Assembly: GCF_019931195.1 (NCBI RefSeq)
Contig: NZ_JAIOUO010000004.1
Location: 310,001-374,000, forward strand
Direction of reading: 5' to 3'
DNA: 64,000 nucleotides
DNA from: Marinobacter sp. F4216
Lineage (GTDB): Bacteria; Pseudomonadota; Gammaproteobacteria; Pseudomonadales; Oleiphilaceae
Each line of letters opens with the position of its first letter. Within the stretch, counting starts at the first letter, position 1. Of the stretch, positions 34,303 to 42,416 are shown piece after piece. A program made the position numbers and the translations under genes. The notes under the pieces are model-generated. The model was not told the origin of the DNA. It made no database searches and was given only the letters and a program-made list of their open reading frames with translations.

Positions 34303-35744
34303 GCGTACACCTTGATGTTTTCGTAGCCGTCGGCCTTCAGGTGGCCGGCGTGCATACGGCTCATGGTGCCCCGGTCACAGTACAGCAGGTACTGCTGGTC
34401 CGCAGGCAGGTCGGCCACCTGCTCATTCAGTTCGTAGAACGGAATCTGCATCACCCGGTTATTGGTGAGCATCAGGGGTGACTGCTCGCCCTCGGACGGG
34501 TGGCGCACATCAATGATCACATCATCCAGGGACGGCGTCTGCACCAGTTCCACCTCTTCCGGTGTGGTCACCGAATCCAGCAGGCGGGCGATGGGGGTTT
34601 CGTCCCTATCATCAATCGCCTTTTGCAGAACAGCGGGATCCATCTCAGCCTCATCGGTTTCAATCCGGTGCAGCTTGGCCCGCGTCACCGGCTTCTGGGA
34701 AATCACACCACAGTACTCCGGCATGTTGCGGGCGAAGGACTCGGTGCCGATGTCCTTGGCAATGTTAATGATGCTTTCTTTGTCCATGGAAATCAGCGGG
34801 CGCAACACCACCTCATCGCTGGCGCGGTCCACCACGTTCAGGTTGGTCAGGGTCTGGCTGGACACCTGGGCCACGGCATCACCCGTCACCAGACCGGCGA
34901 CATTGTATTCCTTGGCAATCTGAGCCGCGGCTTTCAGCATCTGGCGCTTGAGTACCACGCCCCAGTGCCGATGGTTCACCGAGCGCATGATTTCCGCCAC
35001 CACGCCATCGAAGGGCACGGAGATAAATTTGACGCTGTGGGAAGCGCCATAACGATCCCACAGGTAATGCGCTACCTGACGAACGCCCACCTCATGGGCC
35101 GTGCCGCCCAGGTTGAAGAACAAGTAGTGGTTTCGCAGGCCCCGGCGCATCATCAGGTAAGCCGCCACGGAAGAGTCGTAACCACCGGAAATCAGGGTCA
35201 TCACGGTCTCGACACTGCCTACAGGGTAGCCACCCATGCCCCGATGCTTGCGATGGGCAATGTGGAACTCGTCATCCCGAACTTCGATCCGCACTTCTTC
35301 GTCCGGCGTTTTCAGGTCAACGCCTTTTGCGTTGGACGCCTTCAACAGGGCCGCGCCCACGTAGCGTTCCAGATCGATGGAACGGAACGAGTGGTCGCCC
35401 TGACGACGGGCGCGCACGGCAAACGTTTTACCCTCCAGCCGGTCAGCGAAAGCCTCCACCGCCTTGGCACCAACATCGTCCATATCCACGAACGGGAAGG
35501 CCGCGATCTCCTGAATGGTCGAGATTCCCGGGATACGGAACAGCGCCTCCAGCACCGGAGCGAGCAGGCCCTGACCCTCGGGCAGATCGACCGTCACCCG
35601 GTCCCAGCTGCCGTCCACCACAATGGCCTGATCGATACGAACAAGTAGCTTGCGAATGTTCTGGCGCAGTTGGCGCATCTGCTGGCGACGGACGGGTTTG
35701 CTTTTGATAGCGACTTCCGACGCCGGACGAATAAGAAGTTTCAT
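34290..35744 (-). CDS. thiI: tRNA 4-thiouridine synthase ThiI with rhodanese domain
   Basis: ThiI thiolates uridine 8 of tRNA and also delivers sulfur for thiamine thiazole synthesis. At 484 residues it is the full-length type (E. coli 482). A THUMP domain fills about residues 60-165, the PP-loop SGGYDSS lies at 186-192, and the C-terminal rhodanese domain has its sulfur-carrying cysteine at residue 456 in LLYCDRGTMS, exactly the E. coli position. It is divergent from ppnN. Convergence with the deacetylase gene leaves only four bases between stops. Confidence 0.95.
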   Translation of the reverse strand: MKLLIRPASEVAIKSKPVRRQQMRQLRQNIRKLLVRIDQAIVVDGSWDRVTVDLPEGQGLLAPVLEALFRIPGISTIQEIAAFPFVDMDDVGAKAVEAFADRLEGKTFAVRARRQGDHSFRSIDLERYVGAALLKASNAKGVDLKTPDEEVRIEVRDDEFHIAHRKHRGMGGYPVGSVETVMTLISGGYDSSVAAYLMMRRGLRNHYLFFNLGGTAHEVGVRQVAHYLWDRYGASHSVKFISVPFDGVVAEIMRSVNHRHWGVVLKRQMLKAAAQIAKEYNVAGLVTGDAVAQVSSQTLTNLNVVDRASDEVVLRPLISMDKESIINIAKDIGTESFARNMPEYCGVISQKPVTRAKLHRIETDEAEMDPAVLQKAIDDRDETPIARLLDSVTTPEEVELVQTPSLDDVIIDVRHPSEGEQSPLMLTNNRVMQIPFYELNEQVADLPADQQYLLYCDRGTMSRMHAGHLKADGYENIKVYAPAS

Positions 35745-35900
35745 AATCAGAATGTACAGTGGTTAATGACTGAAAGAGGCCGTAGTGTATCCTCAGAGTA
35801 ACAGGCATCAAAATCAGGCATTGCCGAAATATTGATCATTTCGGTGATATGCCAGTGATAACAACAGCGACAATAAGCATTGCTAGGAGCAGCAACGTCC

Positions 35901-37283
35901 ATGCGCGAACCGACTATTAATGCCCTCGTGTCCCCCGAGGGCAGCCTGGAAATACTTTCCAGCCATGAAGTGAACCGCCTCAAGGACCGCAGCGAGGGCG
36001 GCCTGTACCGACTGTTCCGGCAATGCGCCCTGGCCGTTTTGAATACCGGGGTGGAAACCGACGACTGCAAAGCCCTGATGGAGTCCCACGCCGACTTCGA
36101 CGTCCGGCTGGTTCCCCAGCCCCGCGGGCTGAAGCTCGAACTGATCAACGCGCCCGCCCATGCCTTCGTGGATGGCGAAATGCTACGGGCCATCCGTGAA
36201 CACCTGTTTTCGGTGCTGCGGGACATTGTCTACCTGTACTCGCTGCCGGAAACCGCATCCGGGTTCCGCCGCGATAACCCGGAAGACATTACCAACCTGG
36301 TGTTTCACATCCTGCGCAATGCCCGGGTACTGGAACCCGGACGCCAGCCGGACCTGGTGGTGTGCTGGGGCGGACACTCCATCGGTCATGAAGAGTACCA
36401 GTACAGCAAGGAAGTCGGGCATCAGCTGGGCCTGCGCGGCCTGAGCATCATCACCGGCTGCGGCCCCGGCGCCATGAAAGGCCCGATGAAGGGCGCCACC
36501 ATCGCCCATGCCAAGCAGCGCATCAAGAACGGTCGCTACGTCGGCATCACCGAGCCGGGCATCATTGGTGCAGAAGCCCCCAACCCGATCGTCAACGAAC
36601 TGGTGATCATGCCGGATATCGAAAAGCGCCTGGAGGCCTTTGTGCGCAGCGGACACGGCGTGATCGTATTCCCGGGCGGGGTCGGCACAGCGGAGGAAAT
36701 CCTTTATCTGCTGGGCATTCTGCTGCACCCCAATAATGCGGACCTGCCCTTCCCCGTCGTGTTTACCGGCCAGAAGGAAAACGCCGAATATTTCGAGATG
36801 ATCGACAAGTTCATCCGGAACGCACTGGGCGATGAGGCCGCAGCCAAGTACGACATAATCATCGACGACCCGGTACGCGTCGCCCAGACCATGAAGCAGG
36901 GTATGAAGGATGTGGGCACTTTCCGCCGTGCCATGCAGGACGCATATTACTTCAACTGGATGCTGGAGATCGATCCGGTCTTCCAGCTGCCATTTGAACC
37001 CACCCACGAGAGTATGCTGGCACTGCCACTGCATCGGGACCAGCCGCCGCACCTGATCGCCGCCAACCTGCGCAAGGCGTTCAGTGGCATTGTGGCGGGG
37101 AATGTGAAGGAAAACGGAATTCGACAGGTTCAGGAGAAAGGGCCGTTCGAGATCTCCGGAGACCCAACCCTGATTGAACCGCTGGAGGCGATGCTGGAGC
37201 AGTTTGTCGCTCAGAACCGGATGAAACTACCGGGCTCCACGGGCTATAAGCCCTGCTATCGCATCGTCGGCGGGCCGGCCTGA
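35901..37283 (+). CDS. ppnN: Nucleotide 5'-monophosphate nucleosidase PpnN
   Basis: A LOG-family nucleosidase that cleaves purine and pyrimidine monophosphates to base and ribose phosphate and, in E. coli, is regulated by (p)ppGpp. The 460-residue length fits YgdH/PpnN (454), much longer than plant LOG proteins. VVCWGGHSIGHEEYQY near residue 155 opens the catalytic domain, TGCGPGAMKGPMKGA and FPGGVGTAEEILYLLG carry the PGGxGTxxE active site, and flanking N- and C-terminal domains are present. The ATG at 35901 is preferred; AGGAG lies rather far (about 12 bases) upstream. Confidence 0.92.
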   Translation: MREPTINALVSPEGSLEILSSHEVNRLKDRSEGGLYRLFRQCALAVLNTGVETDDCKALMESHADFDVRLVPQPRGLKLELINAPAHAFVDGEMLRAIREHLFSVLRDIVYLYSLPETASGFRRDNPEDITNLVFHILRNARVLEPGRQPDLVVCWGGHSIGHEEYQYSKEVGHQLGLRGLSIITGCGPGAMKGPMKGATIAHAKQRIKNGRYVGITEPGIIGAEAPNPIVNELVIMPDIEKRLEAFVRSGHGVIVFPGGVGTAEEILYLLGILLHPNNADLPFPVVFTGQKENAEYFEMIDKFIRNALGDEAAAKYDIIIDDPVRVAQTMKQGMKDVGTFRRAMQDAYYFNWMLEIDPVFQLPFEPTHESMLALPLHRDQPPHLIAANLRKAFSGIVAGNVKENGIRQVQEKGPFEISGDPTLIEPLEAMLEQFVAQNRMKLPGSTGYKPCYRIVGGPA

Positions 37284-37309
37284 GCCGCCCGCAGACGGTG
37301 GCCGCCAGG

Positions 37310-37642
37310 TTACTGACCGCCGGCCGGCAGGCTGGCGTAGTATGCGGCCAGGTTGGCAATGTCCGTATCGCTCAGCGCCGCGGCCTGGCCCTGCATGATG
37401 GCTGCCTGGCCACCACTGCGCTGCTTGTTCTTGTAGGCCTTGAGAGCAGACACCAGGTACTGCTCGTTCTGGCCCGCCAGATTCGGGTAGGTGGGAATCT
37501 GGGCTATACCGTTCTGACCGTGGCAGGCTGCACAAACCGCAGCCTTCGCCTTGCCCGCCTCCACATCAGCGGCCGAAGCCACACCGGAAACGGCGGTGCC
37601 GAGTGCGAAAAGTCCAACCATGGCGTAGTGTTTCACTCTCAT
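37310..37642 (-). CDS. Periplasmic class I cytochrome c
   Basis: A 110-residue electron carrier. A signal peptide of about 24 residues ends ASA-A and is followed by the haem-attachment motif C37-A-A-C40-H41. [26 protein letters not shown] supplies the methionine ligand and the conserved C-terminal helix, as in cytochromes c5 and c4 domains. The start ATG at 37642 has GAGAGGG upstream. It is convergent with ppnN and divergent from the hydrolase gene at 37864. The respiratory partner is not in the window. Confidence 0.9.
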   Translation of the reverse strand: MRVKHYAMVGLFALGTAVSGVASAADVEAGKAKAAVCAACHGQNGIAQIPTYPNLAGQNEQYLVSALKAYKNKQRSGGQAAIMQGQAAALSDTDIANLAAYYASLPAGGQ

Positions 37643-37863
37643 CGTCTTTACCCTCTCATCGTCCTTTTGTGGTGTTTGCATTCCAGCCTTACCTGCCGGA
37701 CTGTAAACTGTCTAGCACTTATAGCACAGTTATTTACTGAGCCAAATGTGTCAAATCAAAGCCTTGGGTGTACCACCGAGCCGACTCACCACGCTTTAAA
37801 TTCCAAAGATGGTACGGTTCACGCCCGGGCCCAGATTGTTTTAACACCCCGGAGACTTGCCTG

Positions 37864-38964
37864 ATGTCGGTAGAGGTACAGGAAATCGAATGCATGGAAG
37901 GTCGGCTTGGTCTGATCTCTCTGAATGCTCCCGAGGCAATCAATGCGCTTTCGGAAGACATGCTGACCGAGCTTCAGAGCACACTGGATCGATGGGCAGA
38001 CGATGACCGGATTTATCTGGTCGCGCTCCAGGGTAGAGGAGAACGGGGCTTTTGCGCCGGGGGCCAGCTGCGGGACCTGCATGAAACGCTCACCGCCGGA
38101 TCGAAAGAACAGGCCATCCGGCAGTTCGCACTGGAATACCGGCTGATCTTCAGTCTGCACCGTTTTCCGAAACCGGTGGTCGGCATCGCCCATGGCATCA
38201 CCATGGGGGCCGGCCTCGGGCTGCTGTCCGCGTGCCGTTATCGACTGGCGACGCCGGATATCACCCTGGCGATGCCGGAAATATCCATCGGCCTGTTTCC
38301 GGATGTCGGAGCCAGCTGGTTCCTGAACCGCCTGCCCGGACGGATCGGGCTGTTCATGGGGCTGACCGGCGCCCGTCTGAACATCACCGACGCCATTCGC
38401 ATCGGCCTGGTGGATATGGCCATCGAGCCGGAGGAAAGACCATCACTGCTGGGCCAGCTGCAGGATCAACGCTGGACCGGTGAACCCGCCGCCGACGACA
38501 ATCGCCTGTTCCGGCTGCTCAACCAGACCTCGGTGCCGGATTACCATTCCCTGCCCTCCAGCCACTTGGCACAGCATGAAAAAGACATCGCTCGCCTGAG
38601 TGCGGGGGATGCGTTACCGGAGGTAGTCGATCAGTTGCTGTCTGCGGAGATCGACAGCGAATGGTGGCACGCCTGCATGAGTACCCTCAGGGAAGGCTGC
38701 CCGGTGTCTGCCTGGCTGGTGTGGACGCAGCTGCAAAAGGCCCAGCAACTGTCCCTGAAAGACATCATGAACATGGAGCTGGGCATGGCCGCCGAATGCG
38801 TGCGCCGGCCCGACCTGGCAGAGGGTATTCGCACCCGACTGATGGAAGCGCCTCAGCCGCCGGCCTGGTCATTCAGCCGGGTGGATGAGGTGCCCACCGA
38901 GGTGGTCGAGGCCCACTTCCAGCCCGCTCAGATCGACGGGCAGGACCCGATGCCCCTTGACTGA
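37864..38964 (+). CDS. 3-hydroxyisobutyryl-CoA hydrolase-like crotonase
   Basis: A 366-residue member of the enoyl-CoA hydratase superfamily with the longer C-terminal half of 3-hydroxyisobutyryl-CoA hydrolases (valine breakdown). GFCAGGQLRDLHE, GIAHGITMGAGLGLLSACRY and AMPEISIGLFPDVGASWFL are the oxyanion-hole and active-site blocks; IGLFPDVG is the segment that separates hydrolases from true hydratases. GGAGA nine bases upstream selects the ATG at 37864. No other valine-degradation gene lies beside it. Confidence 0.85.
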   Translation: MSVEVQEIECMEGRLGLISLNAPEAINALSEDMLTELQSTLDRWADDDRIYLVALQGRGERGFCAGGQLRDLHETLTAGSKEQAIRQFALEYRLIFSLHRFPKPVVGIAHGITMGAGLGLLSACRYRLATPDITLAMPEISIGLFPDVGASWFLNRLPGRIGLFMGLTGARLNITDAIRIGLVDMAIEPEERPSLLGQLQDQRWTGEPAADDNRLFRLLNQTSVPDYHSLPSSHLAQHEKDIARLSAGDALPEVVDQLLSAEIDSEWWHACMSTLREGCPVSAWLVWTQLQKAQQLSLKDIMNMELGMAAECVRRPDLAEGIRTRLMEAPQPPAWSFSRVDEVPTEVVEAHFQPAQIDGQDPMPLD

Positions 38965-38984
38965 GAAAGAGAAGTGCTGGCGCC

Positions 38985-39680
38985 TCAGAGTGCCGCTCCG
39001 GCCTGGATCAACAGCATTTCCAGATCGCGATTGTTGTTGGCCCGGGCCACGTCCAGTGCGCTGCGACCGTCTTCGTTGTCATAATTGACGTCTGCACCAG
39101 CGGCCAACAGCATCTCAGCGGTGAGCATGTCGCCACTGTTGACGATTTTCATCAACAGCGACTCTCCACCCTGGCTTACATTGACGTTGGCTCCAGCAGC
39201 CAGCAACACCTTCACCACCGACAGGTTGCCGGCCTCCGCCGCACGAATCACCGGAGTGTAGCCATTCACATCCTTTGCGTTGACGTCCGCTCCCGCTGAC
39301 AACAGCAACCGGACCAGCCGCCGACTGCCCTGGCCGGCAGCTACCATCAGAGGAGTTTCCCCGGAACCGGTGGCCAGATCCGGTGCTGCGCCCTCTGACA
39401 GCAGGTACAGCGCAACCTGGTCCTGACCGGATGCGACTGCCGCCATCAGCGGAGACCCTGCTTCCGTCAGGGTGTTCAGGGAGGCGCCCGACCCGGTCAG
39501 CCTCTGAACCTCCGCCAGATCCCCGTCCGCGGCTGCCTGTATCATGGGCGTGGCCGATTCCGTTGCGGTTTCCTGAGTCAGATTGGCGGGCTGGTCATTG
39601 AAAGCGCAGCCGGCGAGAAGGGGAAAGGTGAGCGCAGAAGCAAACAACAGGTGACGGGGCAAGCCGGATCCCTTGGCCAT
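38985..39680 (-). CDS. Ankyrin-repeat lipoprotein
   Basis: A 231-residue protein with a lipoprotein signal, FPLLAGC, whose cysteine at residue 25 would be acylated. It is followed by five or six ankyrin repeats from about residue 45 to the end, each with the G-A-x-x-N-x-x-x-x-x-G-x-x-P/x-L-M-x-A pattern, for example AGADVNAKDVNGYTPVIRAAEAG and AGADVNYDNEDGRSALDVA. It probably sits at the membrane facing the periplasm and binds a protein partner. No partner is obvious; the gene is convergent with the hydrolase gene and about 70 bases downstream of tmcA on the same strand. Confidence 0.85.
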   Translation of the reverse strand: MAKGSGLPRHLLFASALTFPLLAGCAFNDQPANLTQETATESATPMIQAAADGDLAEVQRLTGSGASLNTLTEAGSPLMAAVASGQDQVALYLLSEGAAPDLATGSGETPLMVAAGQGSRRLVRLLLSAGADVNAKDVNGYTPVIRAAEAGNLSVVKVLLAAGANVNVSQGGESLLMKIVNSGDMLTAEMLLAAGADVNYDNEDGRSALDVARANNNRDLEMLLIQAGAAL

Positions 39681-39750
39681 AACAGTCAATCTCGATGGGG
39701 AATTTTTGCTCTATTCTGCGCAGCGCGCCGGCACAATTAAATCGAGCCGG

Positions 39751-41904
39751 TCACATCTCCGGCGGATGTTCCAACAGACAGCGCACCAGGGCACGCAACC
39801 GGTCCTCGCCATCCCGCTGCCCGGTGCAAAGCCGATCGGCCTGCATGTGCGCCCAGGGTTGCTGGCGCAGCACCGCCGCCACCCAGAGCGGTAAATCCGG
39901 CTGCTCACGCAGCCAGTCCATCACGCCGGGAACCTGGTTGAGTTTACCAAGGACCGGTAACGTGAGCAGGAAGCCCCGGTGACCGTGGGCAAAACTCACC
40001 AGATCACGTCGATCGTCACCGGACAGCCTGACCTCTGCCGGAAGACTGCAGGTCAACGCGGCCAGCAAGCGGGCATCCATATCGACCCAGGCCAGCGGCA
40101 CCAGGATTTGCCAGTGTTCCGTCAATCGCTGTTTCAGCCGTTGCTGCAGCGCTTGGCCAGCCGGCGAAACGCCCCGCAGCATCTGCAACGGGTACTCTCC
40201 ACTGGTCGCCTCCCGGCCCAGGCCCACCCGAACCACATCGAGGCCACAGGATTGCCAGAACGCCAGCAAATCCGGGCTGCCACCAAAGCTGGTACCCAGG
40301 GAATCCAACTGCGCATTTCCGGCATACTCGGCGGCTGCCTCGACCAGTCGCTGGCCTACACCCAGGCGTCGCACCCCTTCCGAAACGGCCACCCGAACCA
40401 CCCGCAGACAGCGCTGGGAAGCGGCTTCCGGAAACCCACTGTGACTGGCCAGGGACTGGGGCAGCATATGACCACGAGGACGACGTGTACCGAGGGTGAC
40501 CTGCTCTGCCAGCCCTGCATCGAGTCCCCCTTCAACCGCCGCCCACAACACGCCAACGGTGTGCCCTCCCCTTCGAGCACGCCAGCAGACGACATCCGGC
40601 GCATCCATCCACTGGCGAAGATCCGAGGGGGTGGTCCGGTAATGGGCGTTAACCAGCAAGCCAAAAGCTTCAGCCAGCTCTGACTCATCGGCGGTGCCGG
40701 GCGACCAGGACTCGACCGAAATCGATGACTCACCCGAGGCCTGAACATCAGCCGGTTCACTGTCGGCCGCCAGTAAAAACAAATCCGAGATCAGCGGTTC
40801 CAGCGGGTCCTGGTCAGACCACCGGACCGGAGCGGTCAACGAGACCGGCTGCCAGTGGGGTGTTTCCCGATCCAAAACCTGCCGGAAGCGGATCGCAAAT
40901 CCCCGGCCCGAACCCTCGTACCCGTGAACAGTTGAAGCGAAGATCACTCTCGGCCAACCCAACAGGACCTGCCTGAGAAGCGGAGCGGCAATGGCGGCGG
41001 CTTCGTCCACCATCACCACCCCGGCCTCGGGTTGTTGAGCCAGCAGTTCCCGAACCGGCAGGAAACAAATACGCCCCCCCGACCGGGTGGTCAGTTCATG
41101 ATCCGATTCATGGAGCAACTCAGACCCCAGAGCTTCCCGGGCATGCCGGAACAGGGTAGAGACGTTATCCACCAGGGGCGCCGAGATCACAATCCGCGTT
41201 CGCCCCTGCCGCAGAAGTTCCGCCGCCGCCATCCCGAGGGCGGCGGATTTGCCGCGTCCCCGGTCGGCGGTCAGCACCAGAGGCCTGCGGCGACGCCCGA
41301 GTCCACACTGCACCAGACGATCCACCAGGACTTGTTGTTCCCGGGTGGTTTGCACGGTGAACGGGGATTCGGGCTCAGGAAGGTCCTGAAACGGTACCTG
41401 ATCGCCGTGCTCCGGATTGATGCGCAGGACCGAGGCATCCGCCGCGAGAATACGGGCCAGACGAGCGGCGAACGGGTGGGCCTGACGCCCATCCAATCCG
41501 GTCCGGGCATAGCCGGGGTCGTCGAAGTGAGGCCAGTGTTCAAGCGGAGGCATTAGCCAGAAAAACAAACCGCCGGTGCGCAGGGTTCCAGACAGCGCTG
41601 CAATGCCATCCGGCGGATTCCCCTGCCAGCCATCCCAGACCACCACAGACAATTCTTGCCCCAGCCATTGATCCGCCCTGCGCGGCGGTACAGTGACCAG
41701 GTGGGCGGCAGGACACTCCCCGGACGGGCCAGTCCACAGGCCGGCCGGCTCGGGCAACGCTGCCAACACCTGGCGGACCCAGGCCACGGCTTGGGAGCGC
41801 TCACCCTCGACCAGCACCAGGCGGCGTTCGCCCCGCTGTTGCAGGCGCTCCTGGAGCAGCCGCCATCGCGCTGTTACAGGCGTTGCGGCAGGCTCTGCTG
41901 GCAT
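39751..41904 (-). CDS. tmcA: tRNA(Met) cytidine acetyltransferase TmcA
   Basis: TmcA acetylates the wobble cytidine of elongator tRNA(Met), using ATP or GTP hydrolysis. The 717 residues (E. coli 671) hold an N-terminal DUF1726 domain, a helicase-like ATPase with Walker A TADRGRGKSAALG near residue 215 and MVDEAAAIAAPLL as Walker B, and a GNAT acetyltransferase domain with RVAVSEGVRRLGVGQRLVEAA near residue 505. The start codon overlaps the stop of the DUF2237 gene by one base (TAATG), so the two are translationally coupled. Confidence 0.94.
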   Translation of the reverse strand: MPAEPAATPVTARWRLLQERLQQRGERRLVLVEGERSQAVAWVRQVLAALPEPAGLWTGPSGECPAAHLVTVPPRRADQWLGQELSVVVWDGWQGNPPDGIAALSGTLRTGGLFFWLMPPLEHWPHFDDPGYARTGLDGRQAHPFAARLARILAADASVLRINPEHGDQVPFQDLPEPESPFTVQTTREQQVLVDRLVQCGLGRRRRPLVLTADRGRGKSAALGMAAAELLRQGRTRIVISAPLVDNVSTLFRHAREALGSELLHESDHELTTRSGGRICFLPVRELLAQQPEAGVVMVDEAAAIAAPLLRQVLLGWPRVIFASTVHGYEGSGRGFAIRFRQVLDRETPHWQPVSLTAPVRWSDQDPLEPLISDLFLLAADSEPADVQASGESSISVESWSPGTADESELAEAFGLLVNAHYRTTPSDLRQWMDAPDVVCWRARRGGHTVGVLWAAVEGGLDAGLAEQVTLGTRRPRGHMLPQSLASHSGFPEAASQRCLRVVRVAVSEGVRRLGVGQRLVEAAAEYAGNAQLDSLGTSFGGSPDLLAFWQSCGLDVVRVGLGREATSGEYPLQMLRGVSPAGQALQQRLKQRLTEHWQILVPLAWVDMDARLLAALTCSLPAEVRLSGDDRRDLVSFAHGHRGFLLTLPVLGKLNQVPGVMDWLREQPDLPLWVAAVLRQQPWAHMQADRLCTGQRDGEDRLRALVRCLLEHPPEM

Positions 41905-42281
41905 TAACTCAAGTCCACCGCGTGGCGCTTGAGATCCTCCAGCTCACACATTTCCAGCGTTGCCTGATGGGTCGAACGCAGCCGGACGCGGGGCGCCATG
42001 CCGGCCTCGAACGCTTCCTGCCAGCGAGCCGCGCACAGACACCAGGCATCGCCCGGTTTGAGACCCGGAAAGCCGTATTCGGGTCTGGGTGTGCTCAGAT
42101 CGTTGCCCTGGTTCTGGGAGAAAGCCAGAAAATCTTCCGTGACCACCGCACACACCGTGTGAAAACCGAGATCATCCGGCCCGGTGTTGCAACAACCGTC
42201 CCGGTAAAAACCGGTCACCGGATCGTTACCACAGGTTTCGAGCGGTTCGCCCAGTACATTAACGGATTCGGACATCTGCAT
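41904..42281 (-). CDS. DUF2237 family protein
   Basis: A 125-residue protein of a small conserved family without known function. NVLGEPLETCGNDPVTGFYRDGCCNTGPDDLGFHTVCAVVTEDFLAFSQNQGNDLSTPRPEYGFPGLKPGDAWCLCAARWQEA is the family profile, rich in conserved cysteines (about residues 17, 30, 31, 44, 82 and 84). The cysteines could bind metal, but that is speculation. It is the first gene of a two-gene unit with tmcA, overlapping it by one base. Confidence 0.88.
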   Translation of the reverse strand: MQMSESVNVLGEPLETCGNDPVTGFYRDGCCNTGPDDLGFHTVCAVVTEDFLAFSQNQGNDLSTPRPEYGFPGLKPGDAWCLCAARWQEAFEAGMAPRVRLRSTHQATLEMCELEDLKRHAVDLS

Positions 42282-42416
42282 CGTGCTGATCCTTGTTTGG
42301 CAGACCAGAGTTTGCCGACCCTATGGCCGGTGGTCTGCATTGCATGGGGTATTCTCAATCGCTGCAATTATGCGGGACAGGTATCCGCACTACCAGTTGG
42401 CCAGTACAATAGGCCC

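Noticed and set aside
42283..42416. N-terminal extension of the second helicase back to 41883
   Set aside because: The extension overlaps DUF2237 in antisense, and the helicase's own start at 42417 gives a normal N-terminus.
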